From contig JAPWDM010000060.1 in the NCBI GenBank assembly GCA_035578155.1, positions 206,001-270,000 on the forward strand: DNA of 64,000 nt, written 5' to 3'. Below the pieces are notes generated by a model that saw only the letters and a list, made by a program, of their open reading frames with translations, did no database searches and had not been told where the DNA came from. Source of the DNA: Brachynemurus nebulosus (taxonomy: Eukaryota > Arthropoda > Insecta > Neuroptera > Myrmeleontidae). The translations under genes were made by a program, and so were the position numbers. Numbering within the stretch: the first letter of the stretch is position 1; every line of letters begins with the position of its first letter. This document shows, piece by piece, positions 1 through 11,259 of this stretch.

Positions 1-18
1 ATTTTCTTTTGTTATTAG

Positions 19-259
19 ATACATCGTAGTGCATTGTGGAGGAGAAGATGGTTTTCTGCCGACTGCGTCACTAGTGTTTACAGCAACATCTAAATCATCT
101 GATTACCATGACAATATGAACGCAGACAATTATAAAAAGTGGTTCGTCGAGAAAGTTTTGCCTTGCCTAACTAGTAAAACTGTCTTTATCATGGACAATG
201 CGAGGTATCTTTCCCGTTTAATTGAAAAAAACGCCGTGAGCAGCGGGGCCCCATCACGG
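19..259 (+). pseudogene. DDE_3 transposase, catalytic-domain fragment (5' part)
   Basis: The open frame beginning after a plausible splice acceptor (TTATTAG at 12-18) encodes the middle of an IS630/Tc1/mariner-superfamily DDE_3 transposase. Visible hallmarks are YIVVHCGGEDGF, the SSDYHDNMN segment, NYKKWFVEKVLPCL, and the second catalytic aspartate in IMDNA. The window starts inside the gene, so the first catalytic Asp and the N-terminus are missing. Coding stops at a TAG near 260, where inserted DNA begins. The same frame resumes at about 1925 with the rest of the domain, so this is one gene broken by insertion. The transposase would cut and paste its own DNA; this copy is dead. Family recognition is from motifs only. 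Confidence 0.75.
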
Positions 260-837
260 TAGTCGAATTTTCCCCTTCATCTTCGGTATTGAATGTCTAC
301 AAGCGAAATGTGATTGAAAGTCTACAACCGAATTGTCATTTTGTTGGTTTCAAAACTGGTGATGAGTGTTCGGCTGATCGAGGCTTTAAAAAAAGGTTTT
401 AAGTATTTAAGGGCTGTATCTCAGTAAATTTCAATTTTGTGCCGAAAACAGGTAGCAGAAAAAAAGCCAACACAATTCGTACGAGGACATTCCTGCCCAT
501 GTTTATCCGCTAATTGCCTTTATGTTTTAGTTTTAAAAATTAAAAAAGGACCTTAAATAGTAAACTGGAAGGCCTTTATAAAGATATTTTTTCTTTCCAA
601 AAAAATCCGAAATTTCTATTTTATAAATACTAAAAATCCAAAATTCCTAATTTATAAATAAACAGTGACTTTAATAACATTTTTAAATTACTTAATATGT
701 ATGTATTTCATTTGTCATAAAAGTAAGTTCACTTTTTTTTAAATTTTTTAAAATTACTATTCGCCTACTTGTATTTAGAATAAACATAATGCTTTTAAAA
801 CACATTTAACAATAGCATTCAATTCCGATGTAAAAAT

Positions 838-1690
838 GGGAGAAGTGGGGGGGAAAAGTGATGCGGACTCCCTACAAGGTACTAGCTGGATACTAACTGA
901 ATACACGTACAAAATTTCAGCCCTCTAGGTTTCCTTATGGAGTCTCTAGACGTGTTAGAAAACAAGCAAAAATATTAAGGAAATATTGGCGTAAAAATCG
1001 TGGGGGTAAGGGTTAAAAGTTGAAACCTCCAAAAAACAGTGTCTGGCTATTAGCTTAACCTGTACACCAAATTTCAGCCCTCTAGGTTTATTTGGGGAGA
1101 TTTTGACCCGAACGAAACTGTTAAAAAACAAGAAAAATCATGTTCTTTTGGGTATAAAAATGGTGGGGGTAGGGGTTAAAAGTCGAGACCCCCAAAAGGC
1201 ACCCCCTTGATACTAACTCAATCCGAATACAAAATTTCAGCCCTCTAGGTTTATTCGGGTGACCTGTGCGAGTGGTACAAACTTCGAAAACGTCGAAAAT
1301 GCATGAAATTGTAGCTTAAAAATGAGGGGGGTGGGGGTAAAATATTAAAACCTCCAAAAAGCACAACCTAGGTACGAACTTTATCAACACACCAAATTTC
1401 AACCCTCTACGTTAATTCTGGGGGGCTGGGGGCCTGTTAGATCCAGCGAAAATCGTTTTTCCCCCCTCTACTCCCACCATATCATCCTAGGAAGCTGAAT
1501 TTTGGATATGTTGTAGATAATTGACCGAAACATTATTTAAAACCGGTTTGGAAAAGTTTTATTGCTTTTCCGCCCCCCACCACCCCCTTAAAGGTCGGGT
1601 CAGAAAATAAATTTGCCCAAAATTTGACCCCACTTTGATAGTATGAGGTGCCTCGAAAATGAGCCCCATTTACCAAATTTCATCTCTTAA
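838..1690. repeat. Degenerate minisatellite, period about 158 bp
   Basis: The phrase AAATTTCAGCCCTCTAGGTT recurs near 915, 1073, 1232 and (degraded) 1391, with a weak copy near 1672. Each unit also carries a G-rich stretch (GTGGGGGTAGGGGTTAAAAG) and its C-rich partner (GACCCCCAAAA). The regular spacing shows tandem duplication. It lies wholly inside the insertion that breaks the transposase. Confidence 0.7.
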
Positions 1691-1730
1691 CTTCCATAGG
1701 CGGGCCCTACACAAATTAAAAGGTGGCGGG

Positions 1731-1732
<2 letters not shown>

Positions 1733-1797
<65 letters not shown>
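1733..1797. repeat. (TA)n microsatellite
   Basis: Uninterrupted TA dinucleotides. The downstream edge abuts a repeat of about 100 bp (TCGTGTTCTACGGGTCCG...) that also follows a (TA)n run at 11183-11259. Confidence 0.95.
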
Positions 1798-1801
<4 letters not shown>

Positions 1802-1822
1802 CATTTTTTTTTCTACATATTC

Positions 1823-1924
1823 GTGTTCTACGGGTCCGAAAACGGATAGCGCCCCTACTCTCGCCTCTCGCAGCTCTTATCGTATAGACTGTATAAGTCT
1901 AATTTTTCGGAGAAAATTCGACTA
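1823..1924 (+). repeat. Dispersed repeat of about 100 bp, copy 1
   Basis: Begins GTGTTCTACGGGTCCGAAAA and ends in the AAATTCGACTA terminus. It is closely matched at 11281-11376, where the end reads AAATTCAACTA. Both copies follow a (TA)n block after a short spacer, so (TA)n probably belongs to the element. Confidence 0.75.
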
Positions 1925-2409
1925 AAAATCCAACGTCCAGCTGGACAAAAGGCGAATTACAAAAGTATTTAGAAGAAAAAAACATTCCCCATGATAAAGA
2001 CATGTTAAAAATGGAATTGTTCCAACTGGCAAAACAACATGCGTCATGTGTAGAAAAAAAGTACGAAATTGACGAATTGGCCAAAGAAAATGGTCATGAA
2101 GTATTAAGGCTTCCACCTTACCATCCAGAACTCAATGCTATTGAATTAATATGGGCCAATTGTAAAGAATATTATAACAAAAATATTGGTAGTGAGGGTT
2201 ATAGTGATGGTAAGGTTTTAGAGATGTGGCAAAAAGCACTAGGTCGCATAGACGCAGAATATTGGAAGAAATGTATAAAAAAGGTGGAGGAAAATATGAT
2301 GCGTTGGTGGGATGTAATAAAGATAGTTGATTCCCACCAACAACCTGTAGTAATAGATGTTGGAAATGATTCCGGAGAATCTTCTAATGATGAAAATTCA
2401 GAAAATTAA
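1925..2409 (+). pseudogene. DDE_3 transposase, C-terminal part
   Basis: Continues the frame broken at 260. From about 1925 it reads KNPTSSWTKGELQKYLEEKN, then the helical KMELFQLAKQH segment, then RLPPYHPELNAIELIWANC, which holds the catalytic Glu of the DDE triad in the family's typical 'N-x-IE-x-x-W' context. The C-terminus is acidic and Ser-rich and ends in TAA at 2407-2409. A polyadenylation signal AATAAA lies at 2472-2477, 63 bp downstream. The frame is open throughout this part, so the lesion is the 1.66-kb insertion rather than gradual decay. Function before the break: the strand-transfer half of the transposase. Confidence 0.75.
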
Positions 2410-3740
2410 ACATGATAAACAAACGATGACAGACTGTATTTTGTAAATACTGTAATTTGTAAATCTCTATAAATAAAATTCTATGTATCATTCCATAATC
2501 ATTATATATGTATAATTAAAGAAAAACTATTTTTAAAGAAAAACTAACGACTATTTTTTATTTTTTTTTAATCCTTGATTTCTATTACAAAAATAATTCA
2601 ATTTTAAATTATAAAAACTAAATATTTCTATTATATTACGTTTTTTCTATTATTAAAATTTAATCATTTTAAAAAATAACAATTTTGTTAAAAGCTTTTC
2701 CAAATGATAAGCAAATATTCAAATAAACAAAATTCGCGGTTGACCTTCTGACGTGATAGGATTGTTTCTGAAGTAGTTGTTTAGAAATAAAATGTCCTTT
2801 TAAGGGGACAGCAATGCAAATTAACAGGGCAATAGAACAAGAGGGAAAACCCTTAATTTTTTTACATTATATGCTAAAAGTTATAATTATACAAGTAATT
2901 TTTAATAAAGAATTCGTTACCTATTGATATGTTGAAAAATTTAAACATTAAAGCTATTATATTTTTAAATAATAGCATGACGATACAATAGAAAATTTTG
3001 GAAATGTATTACATAAATGTAATACGTATGTTTTATTTATTTAATATTTTTAACATGAACAGTTAATATTAAATAAAATAAAATACATTATTTTTACATG
3101 AATTTCGTGGTTGTTATTATAATTCTTAATAATAATAATAATAAATAATAAATTTCCCAATTAAATATTTAATCTCCAAATGTTAATTTTGAAATAAGTA
3201 GTATTTTCTACCACCAGATGTCATGTTCAATTGGTTATTATTATATCATTCTCATTGGCTGTTATATTTCTTAATGTGTTAAAAGCTACGACACACGTCT
3301 CATTACTTTATTAAGAAAATTATTTTTTGTATGAGTCATGCGTGAGTTTAACTGGGATAAACTATATATGAATTCTCTGCTATGGCTAATGTATGCGTGT
3401 GTCACTAACTTGTTTTAACAAGTGGATAACGACTATGTTGTGCGACGAGATTTTCCGTTGAATAAAGTACCGTCCCGGATATAACTTCGTAGATGCGAAG
3501 CTTACTCGTATTTGGACCACATAAATGGATGATTGATTGATTGATCGATGAGTTTTTTTTATATAGGATCGCCAGATGCATTTGTTAAGTAAAATGTAAC
3601 AAAAACCTTTTTAAGAATTTTTATAATCACTTATTGTTGAAAACACTTTTACTGAAAGATATTGCTCTAAGTTTAAGAAATGAAAGTTTAAATTTTAACA
3701 ATCAAATTTTATTTAAAATATAAGTATCAATTTTTACATA
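2410..3740. other. AT-rich stretch without a gene
   Basis: After the transposase polyadenylation signal I see only AT-rich noncoding sequence. A short (GATT)n-like run near 3528-3550 ends a moderately GC-richer piece (3270-3525) that could be an unrecognised short element. Confidence 0.5.
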
Positions 3741-3970
3741 GTAACGGTGCAGACTGAATTAGAATTGACTGAATATTTTTATTATTAGGGGTTGCGTATT
3801 TATACAATTTTTATTATCATTAAAACAAAGGGAAATCGTTCTTGAAAGTTCTATTGTCCGCTTTCTAATGATGTAACATTGGAATTTGTCCTTGGCTGAT
3901 TGCTGTGTGTAGTTACTGACGTTGGCGGCATACTGGCGTGGAATGTACTTCGCTGTGGGCACCACACACC
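3741..3970 (-). mobile_element. Retroviral-type LTR (3' LTR of errantivirus-like provirus)
   Basis: Read on the minus strand, a purine run (AGGGG) is followed by TGTGTGGTGCCC. About 150 bp later comes a TATA-like TATAAATA, then two copies of an insect initiator-like TTCAGT just before the end near 3741. It lies about 175 bp downstream of the env-like frame on the same strand, exactly where a 3' LTR should be. The edges are approximate because the partner 5' LTR is not in the window. Confidence 0.5.
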
Positions 3971-4145
3971 CCTATGTTTAGAGTAGATCATAACTTGAAA
4001 GGTTTGATCGTTAAAGAAATGGCTCGAGCGGTCTTGACCGGCTGGTTGTTCGTGACGGCTGTCTTCTTATTGGTAAGTGGGTTTGGCTAATGGTGAGCTA
4101 ATGGTGAAACGCCTCGTCATAACGAGGCGGAGCACAAGGAATGAG

Positions 4146-4818
4146 TTAATTTTCATCTGAACTTATTGGCGTGAAGTGGACATTTGGCTCGTTTTTGATG
4201 CTGGGGCCGTGAACGCAATTGTAAATGTTGACGCAGCCCCTGGTACATGATTTATTAAAAAGGCTCTTAATAAATGAAAAAAATGATAGCTTATAGAGGA
4301 CGAATATTGTACCTAAAACAGAAAACAAAAGTAGCGTATTTTTTATGTAGGTCCACGAGGATGTGGAGATGCGCTGTCCCATTATTTTGATGGTGTTTTC
4401 GAGTCTTCTTTCAACTTCTTTATTCAGATCCTTGATTCTGTGTTGATTTTCGTTTAATTCATCTAAGCTGATGTGAGTGAGTTTGACTGGATTGATTGAA
4501 GATAGTTCGATGTCTGATTTATTTAATTTTTTTATACAATCATCTTCCTCTTGTAGATTGATGTTAGGAATGAAGTCGCGAATAGAGTGGTTTTTGATGG
4601 TTGGATACGTTTCAATTGTGTGTGTAGTCGTGTGGCCTTTGCATTTGTTTTGTAATTGAATCTTTTGCGTTCCCAGTAGCTCGATTGCATCGGATTCATT
4701 TGAGCAGACTATGTTCAATGCAGTTGGTTCACTGGTGGAGCATATCCAAGTGTTATGGTTGATTTCCTGCCATATCTCTTGCTCGGCGTAGTATGTCTTG
4801 ATTTCACATTCTTTCGGG

Positions 4819-4821
<3 letters not shown>
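4146..4821 (-). pseudogene. Errantivirus-like envelope protein, C-terminal fragment
   Basis: The minus-strand frame encodes about 225 residues: Cys-containing ectodomain sequence (NTWICSTSEPTALNIVC), a charged heptad-like stretch (LNENQHRIKDLNKEVERRLE), one clear transmembrane segment (NTLLLFSVLGTIFVLYKL), and a short Cys-rich cytoplasmic tail ending in TAA at 4146. This order matches the transmembrane part of envelope proteins of insect endogenous retroviruses (Errantivirus, gypsy group); assignment is by architecture and weak motif likeness. The N-terminal part is absent: the frame runs straight into a (TA)n block at 4822. An LTR-like segment follows downstream. No pol or gag of this provirus is visible, so it is a truncated relic. 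Confidence 0.5.

Positions 4822-4898
<77 letters not shown>
4822..4898. repeat. (TA)n microsatellite truncating env
   Basis: A TA run that interrupts the env-like frame on one side and abuts a dispersed repeat (GGTAGCCAACATCAAAGGGT) on the other. The same repeat follows (TA)n at 23243-23326. Confidence 0.95.
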
Positions 4899-4900
<2 letters not shown>

Positions 4901-5060
4901 TAGCCAACATCAAAGGGTGTAATTAGCATAAATCTTAAGTCAGAGGGTGTAATTAGCATAAATTTTAAGTTCACTGTGATGAAAACACAGACTTAAATAT
5001 GTTTTTTTTTTGTATGTGCAAAAATTGGGAGTTTTCAGATACAAGGTCGAAACAAAGTAC
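4899..5060 (+). repeat. Dispersed (TA)n-adjacent repeat, copy 1
   Basis: Begins GGTAGCCAACATCAAAGGGT and contains GGTGTAATTAGCATAAAT twice in tandem (one copy only at 23335 onward). Similarity to 23335-23455 continues through AAAAATTGGGAGTTTTCAGA. The (TA)n plus repeat junction is the same at both loci. Confidence 0.75.
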
Positions 5061-5278
5061 GCGCGATATGTAAAACATCAAAAATCAACCTTTTTTATTT
5101 TTTATTTTTTTATATAAATAAATATTTTTTTAAAAAACATTATTTCTACATGTCTTGAGTTTACCCAAAAATTTTTTTTTTAATTCAAAAGTGAGCTGAG
5201 TATAAATGGCGTTGAAATCGATACCGGGAGATATTTCCACCTTGATGGTTTCGCGCGTTCTGAAATCCCCTCTTAGTC

Positions 5279-6137
5279 CAAGAGCTCACTGCAGGATCTT
5301 GCCCCCATCGAGTTACCAAGTAAAATATTTTTTTTTAGATACTAGTGACTATAATCGATAAAAAATTCGCACCTGCCAGTATAAAAGTTGGCCATAAAAT
5401 TTGTATGATTTTTTGAAAATAATTTTTGTAGTACTGTGGCGGTACCGTTCGTGTTACCACTTGAAATTAGTCTAATAATTGTTGTTTTTACGTGTAAAAA
5501 TGAAATATCTTGGTCTGCCTCATTAAAAACGGGTCACTGTGAGGCAGCGAATTTTTTAATTAATTTTTTATTGTACCGTTAAGGTACCGATCGAGTTACC
5601 ACTTCAAACTTAGACGAAATTAAAGTTCGGACATTTATTAAACAATAAAAAATACCTGCCAAGTCTTTGGCAATTTTTAGTACTCGGCAGGGAGCTTTGA
5701 ATTTTCTTATTCCCTATACCGCTACATATATAGCGAGCTACTTATTTTTATTTTTTGTTGTTTATAAAATTAATAAAAATAAAAATAAATTATGGATTCT
5801 TCTTAATGATGATATGAAAATTATTTATGTGCATTATCATTATCTCAATATCATCATTTCTATTATTTATTTATTTATTTATTTATTTATTATCAAAGTT
5901 CTGCAAAATCTCTATCACGCTGCTCTCTACTTACTCAAGGCGCGCGAATCTTCAAATATTTTTTTTTTTTTACATATTTACTCATCTTGTTACCGCCTCA
6001 AACTTTGATTAAATTACAGTTTGAAAGTTAATTTAACAAAAAGTATATGCCACACCATCGGCGACTATCAACGCCTAGCACAACGTCGTACATTTTTCTT
6101 TATCTCCTATGCCAGTAGATGCATCACCTTTTATAAT

Positions 6138-6218
<81 letters not shown>

Positions 6219-7093
6219 GTTTCTAATACTTACATAAAGAATCTGAATACATGAAATTACTTTTAAGAACAATGGGGAAAAGGTATCAAGAGCATTTTTA
6301 ATTTTTGTGCTTATGACGCTCACGAAACAAACCATTAATTTCATATTCAAACTTGCAAACTGTAATTTAATCAAAATTTGAGGCAGTAACAAGATGAGTA
6401 AATCTATAAAAAAAATATTTAAAGCTTCGCGCGTCTTGAGTAAGTAGAGAGCAGCGTGATAGAGTTTTTGCAGAACTTTGATAATAAATAAATAAATAAA
6501 TAAATAATAGAAATGATGATATTGAGATAATGATAATGCATATAAATCATTTTCATATCATCATTAAGAAGAATCCATAATTTATTTTTATTTTTATTAA
6601 TTTTATAAACAACAAAAAATAAAAATAAGTAGCTCGCTATATATGTAGCGGTATAGGGAATAAGAAAATTCAAAGCTCCCTGCCAAGCACTAAAAATTGC
6701 CAAAGACTTGGCAGGTATTTTTTTATTGTTTAATAAATGTCCGAACTTTAATTTCGTCTAAGTTTGAAGTGGTAACTCGATCGGTACCTTAACGGTACAA
6801 TAAAAAATTAATTAAAAAATTCGCTGCCTCACAGTGACCCGTTTTTAATGAGGCAGACCAAGATATTTCATTTTTACACGTAAAAACAACAATTATTAGA
6901 CTAATTTCAAGTGGTAACACGAACGGTACCGCCACAGTACTACAAAAATTATTTTCAAAAAATCATACAAATTTTATGGCCAACTTTTATACTGGCAGGT
7001 GCGAATTTTTTTATCGATTATAGTCACTAGTATCTAAAAAAAAATATTTTACTTGGTAACTCGATGGGGGCAAGATCCTGCAGTGAGCTCTTG
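5279..7093. mobile_element. Fold-back element with arms of about 750 bp
   Basis: The left arm (5279 to about 6030) starts CAAGAGCTCACTGCAGGATC. The right arm (about 6345 to 7093) is its inverse and ends TGCAGTGAGCTCTTG. The arms are nearly identical, so both can be read as the same spurious hydrophobic peptide on opposite strands. The loop of about 315 bp holds a (TA)n run. No transposase is encoded. I see no convincing target-site duplication at the edges. It resembles fold-back or long-TIR non-autonomous transposons. Confidence 0.8.
6141..6214. repeat. (TA)n microsatellite in the fold-back loop
   Basis: TA run located in the spacer between the two arms of the 5279-7093 palindrome. Confidence 0.95.
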
Positions 7094-9325
7094 CTCTATC
7101 TGGGCATTGAAGAGATAGAGGGAATACAGGGATATATTTAATATATATGAAGGTGAAGCCAAAAAAGGGTTAAAGTGTTGACCAATATGGCGGTTAAACA
7201 AGGTTTAATTTAAATTTTTTCTATATTTACTGATGTTATACTTGTTGTTATAAATATTATTAGAATATTTATTAATAAATAGTTGTCAGAAGCCCTGATA
7301 TTCCTTAACGGAACAGGACTAACGTAGCGTGTCGAGAGGGTTCAAGTCCCGTGCTGTGTGTTGAGGGATCTCAATAAGTGGAACCAAATGAAAGATGTTT
7401 TCGAAGTAAATAAATATATTTAAAATAAAATACAAAAAAATGAAATAGTAATAACTAAGGCAATACAATTAGCAGAAAAAAAAAATTATATCTAACCCTT
7501 AACCCAGTATGATATAGGAACGTACTCACCTGCTTTCACTATCACCGTATTTATCGGATAACGACGAAAAATCGATTATTACAAGTCAAACAATTTTACA
7601 AGACAAATAATTAAAGTAATAAATAATTTTTAATAAACACTTGTTAATAGCATTAAAACCCGCACACAACCCCAGTGTGTTACCCGTGTCCCGGCGCGAA
7701 TACTTCCCATCACTACGGTAGATTTGCGGAAAATTTAAAGGTGTTCTTTTTTCTCTCAATGAAATAATGGTTTCAATTTAACAATTTTATTAACAAAACA
7801 AACAAATAATAGTTACACAAAAATAGGAACATGAATGCAGGTTATAAAAGAAAATGGGAATTGCTTCCCCAAAAAGGACAGTTATACATATATAAACAAA
7901 AGATAGAAAAAGTGAAAGAATAAGGACTCACCCGGACACAAGTTATTCCCGTGGTTTAATTACAAGCTCTTGCTATTGGCCACCAAAACAAACTTCCCAA
8001 TTATGACCAATAGAACGTGTTAAATTACCCTGAGTAGCCCATCCCCCTGCTATCAACTAGCTACAAGCTCCAGTGCTCTTTACCGCTCCATACTTGACTT
8101 GCCTTCTCCCCGACTACCCGCCGACTACTCTTTTTGACTCCCCTTTTCGACTTCCTCCTTGATTATCATTTTACAATTCTTTTTATATTAATCGTTTGAC
8201 CCACATAATCACGTCATTTTTATCAGAGTCAGCAGAAAGTATGAATTAGTAAATCGTCGATATTTTTTGGTTGTTTGCTTTGGTTTACTGGCCTCGTTAA
8301 CAACTTGTGTCCAAACAAATGGCCCGATTGCAACATAGTCTCAAATTATAACAAAAATCGTACTAGGATTTGTCCAAAAGGAGGAGCTTCAGAAAAATGT
8401 CTGACAAAAAAGTGCATTAACATTAGTTTTATATATAGTAACCAGTGCTATATTAAGAAAAAATTATAAATATTAGAACTGTTTGTATTTGGGTTGACAC
8501 AAGTTCGTAGCAAAGGAATTTTGTTGAAGAAGAGAAAATTTGACATCTGTAAAACAGTTAAAAAGCGGTTAAAATATAAAAAAATGCGTGAATGAGTTAG
8601 TGAATATTACAATTTAGAGTATACAAACGTCAAATTTAAATAGCAAACGTCATAAAATAACTGGAGAACTGTAAATGAATGGAAAAATTAAATCAATTGT
8701 ATGTATTTTTAGATCTACAAAATTTAGCTCATAAATGACATTTGAGCAAATGCACTTTAAGAATATTCTAATTTTTCAACAGCAGATGTCATACCGTCAT
8801 TCGACAGATCCCAATACAAATTAAAAACTTTTTATTACCACTGACAGTATACAGGTTATGAAAGGTATTAACGTGGTGTTAATCAATGCGGCGATTTCCT
8901 TCAAAAAAGACAATGTGTACTCCATCTATTGTATGGTACGTACACATTCTGATATCTATGGAAATCCCCAGTGAACTAAAATAAAAAAAAAAGAATTTTC
9001 TGAAAACATACATATAGACCGGGTGCGCGACATTATTGCCACCTAGCGTTTGCAACTTTGTCGGCTCTCTCCATACTTATAGTTCAATGGCCTTTTCAAA
9101 TATTTCCAGGTGAACAAATTTAATAATAATAATAATAATTAAATATCGACTGTGACTGGTCTATTTTTATATTTGTCAAAAAAAGTCAAGTGTCATTTCT
9201 GTTTTTAGCGAATTTCCAGAATGGAAATTCAGCTATTACAGTAGGTCTCATAACGCGACTTGAGCCCGGCATTATGGCAGAAATTTATTTTGAGGTCCCT
9301 AGAAACCGAAAATAATATTCACTAA

Positions 9326-9330
<5 letters not shown>
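7094..9330. other. Stretch without a convincing gene
   Basis: Mostly AT-rich. At about 7340-7356 there is an isolated GGGTTCAAGTCCCGT, resembling a tRNA/SINE B box, but no cloverleaf forms around it. 7640-8240 is less AT-rich (CCCGGCGCGAATACTTCCC) and could be a piece of an LTR element, though no paired repeat is present. A possible peptide at 8275-8469 is listed separately. Confidence 0.4.
8275..8469 (+). other. Possible small Cys-rich peptide fragment (weak)
   Basis: An open stretch of about 64 codons contains six cysteines in its C-terminal two thirds (CPNKWPDC, then ICPKGGASEKC, TKKC, NQC). It has no ATG. In another frame just upstream, a hydrophobic signal-peptide-like run (VVCFGLLASLTTC) is visible. 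If real it would need a frameshift or an upstream exon; equally it may be chance. No family recognised. Confidence 0.15.

Positions 9331-9394
<64 letters not shown>
9331..9394. repeat. (TA)n microsatellite, left tip of palindrome
   Basis: TA run at the outer end of the left arm; mirrored by the run at 10277-10340. Confidence 0.95.
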
Positions 9395-9402
<8 letters not shown>

Positions 9403-10267
9403 ATATATATTTATGTATCAGCACGATAACTCTCTAGCAAAACTTTCTAGGTTTACGAAATTTGGTGAGAACGTTGGAAGTCCAAAAATCTTGGATGAGT
9501 TCTTCAGCCAGACATGTCGGATGCCAGGAACATGGTTTTTGTTCTTGCTGAAAATTGGTTTTTTGCCAAAATTTGGTTTGGTCACAAAAAAGGTTTTTGA
9601 ACTATTATTCTTGGTTAGCTAGTTTTTGAGAAAATAAGAAAAAAAAGGTCAATTTATTATTTCATGGAGATATCTGTAAAAATGGAGCCAAGTACTTTTT
9701 GTGTTGATGCTTCAATATTTATTTAAAGTACCCCTGTCGCAGCATCCTGCATAACATAGCGAATTTCCATTTACAAAAGTACGTTTTTCTCAGAAACTAG
9801 TTGATATAGAGTAATTGTAAATACAAAAAATCACATAAAGAAGGTTTTTTTATTTACAATTACTCTATATCAACTAGCTTCCGAGAAAAACGTACTTTTG
9901 TAAATGGAAATTCGCTATGTTATGCAGGATGCTGCGACAGGGGTACTTTAAATAAATATTGAAGCATCAACACAAAAAGTACTTGGCTCCATTTTTACAG
10001 ATATCTCCATGAAATAATAAATTGACCTTTTTTTTCTTATTTTCTCAAAAACTAGCTAACCAACAATAATAGTTCAAAAACCTTTTTTGTGACCAAACCA
10101 AATTTTGGCAAAAAACAAATTTTTTGCAAGAACAAAAACCATGTTCCTGGCATCCGACATGTCTGGCTGAAGAACTCATCCAAGATTTTTGGACTTCCAA
10201 CGTTCTCACCAAATTTCGTAAACCTAGAAAGTTTTGCTAGAGAGTTATCGTGCTGATACATAAATAT

Positions 10268-10276
<9 letters not shown>

Positions 10277-10340
<64 letters not shown>
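10277..10340. repeat. (TA)n microsatellite, right tip of palindrome
   Basis: TA run at the outer end of the right arm; followed by a short ATCATCATATC-rich patch. Confidence 0.95.
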
Positions 10341-10343
<3 letters not shown>

Positions 10344-10707
10344 AAAATCATCTATATCAAAATCATCATCATATCATCATATATATCAAAAATCACCGTT
10401 TTTTCTCGACTGTAAACAGCTGCCATTTTAAAAATATATTACGGAACCAGAAAATCCTGCCAAAATGACGGTATTGAGGAATAATATGCACTTTGATTTA
10501 TATCGATACCTCAAATACTTTTTGAAATTCACGCGAAACCATGTCGAAAAACATATGTAGTTTCTAGGGAACTTAAATTTTTATGTCAATGAATTATAGT
10601 AAAGTGCGCGCAGTAAAATGCCCATAACATTTTGATTTTTCATTTTTTTTTAAAATAAACTGGTGTGGACGCACGGAACACTGTGCATAGTTCAAAAATA
10701 TGTAAAA

Positions 10708-11182
10708 TCCGACAAAAACAGATATTTGGAAATATCTGTAAAATATGGCGCCAAAAATATTATGTATTTGTATTTAAGAAAAAAAATAAAGCTTTAAGAA
10801 AATAATTTATATCCATTGCTATGCCAAAAACAGATATAATTATAATAACTAAGCTTACAATACAGATGGTACTTCCGGAATAAAAACTTTTGTTGTATTT
10901 GGCTCAAGATTTTACTTAATAAACAAAAAAAAAGAAAAATATTGAGCCAAGTACAACAAAAGTTTTTATTCCGGAAATTAGTATTAATTTTTTTTAGATC
11001 ATTTTTTTAAGTACCATCTGTACGTAAGCTTAGTTATTATAATTATTATAATTATATCTGTTTTTGGCATAGCAATGGATATCAATTATTTTTTTAAAGC
11101 TTTATTTTTTTTCTTAAATACAAATACATAATATTTTTGGCGCCATATTTTACAGATATTTCCAAATATCTGTTTTTGTCGG

Positions 11183-11183
<1 letters not shown>
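10708..11183. mobile_element. 0.48-kb imperfect palindrome
   Basis: Starts TCCGACAAAAACAGATATTT and ends with the inverse AAATATCTGTTTTTGTCGGA. Inner landmarks are also mirrored: GGCGCCA, TGCCAAAAACAGATAT, and TACTTCCGGAATAAAAAC against GTTTTTATTCCGGAA. The centre is near 10920. The arms differ by small indels. The right end passes directly into (TA)n. No coding potential. Confidence 0.8.

Positions 11184-11259
<76 letters not shown>
11183..11259. repeat. (TA)n microsatellite
   Basis: Lies exactly between the palindrome ending at 11183 and the dispersed repeat of about 100 bp that starts shortly after 11260. Confidence 0.9.

Larger units (their letters stand above)
260..1924. mobile_element. 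1.66-kb insertion splitting the DDE_3 transposase
   Basis: Transposase coding sequence lies on both sides of this block. Its ends are short imperfect inverted repeats: TAGTCGAATTTTCCCC at 260-275 and GGAGAAAATTCGACTA at 1909-1924. The right-hand 100 bp recurs at about 11277-11376, also immediately after a (TA)n run, so the right boundary belongs to a repeat family. The left boundary is less certain, because about 28 bp of non-homologous sequence (232-259) precedes the inverted repeat inside the broken frame. No transposase or reverse transcriptase is visible in it. Most of the interior is a minisatellite of about 158-bp units followed by a (TA)n run. Confidence 0.55.
9331..10341. mobile_element. 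1.0-kb near-perfect palindrome bounded by (TA)n
   Basis: The sequence from 9331 to about 9824 is repeated in reverse complement from about 9852 to 10341, leaving a loop of about 27 bp. The (TA)n runs form the outer tips of both arms, followed inward by TTATGTATCAGCACGATAAC. Toward the centre lies TACCCCTGTCGCAGCATCC, a motif found again at about 35318 and, inverted, at about 47620. Both arms encode the same meaningless 69-residue frame on opposite strands. No transposase is present. Confidence 0.85.

Noticed and set aside
5667..6703. Paired hydrophobic frames on opposite strands (5667-6008 and 6419-6703)
   Set aside because: They are the two arms of the fold-back palindrome read in opposite directions; AT-rich composition gives spurious hydrophobicity.
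7320..7365. tRNA/SINE B-box-like GGGTTCAAGTCCC
   Set aside because: No matching acceptor, D or anticodon stems could be drawn around it.
9413..10351. Conserved-looking frame MYQHDNSLAKLSRF on both strands
   Set aside because: It is duplicated only because it lies in both palindrome arms. No domain, and the frame does not continue in related copies at 35.3 or 46 kb.
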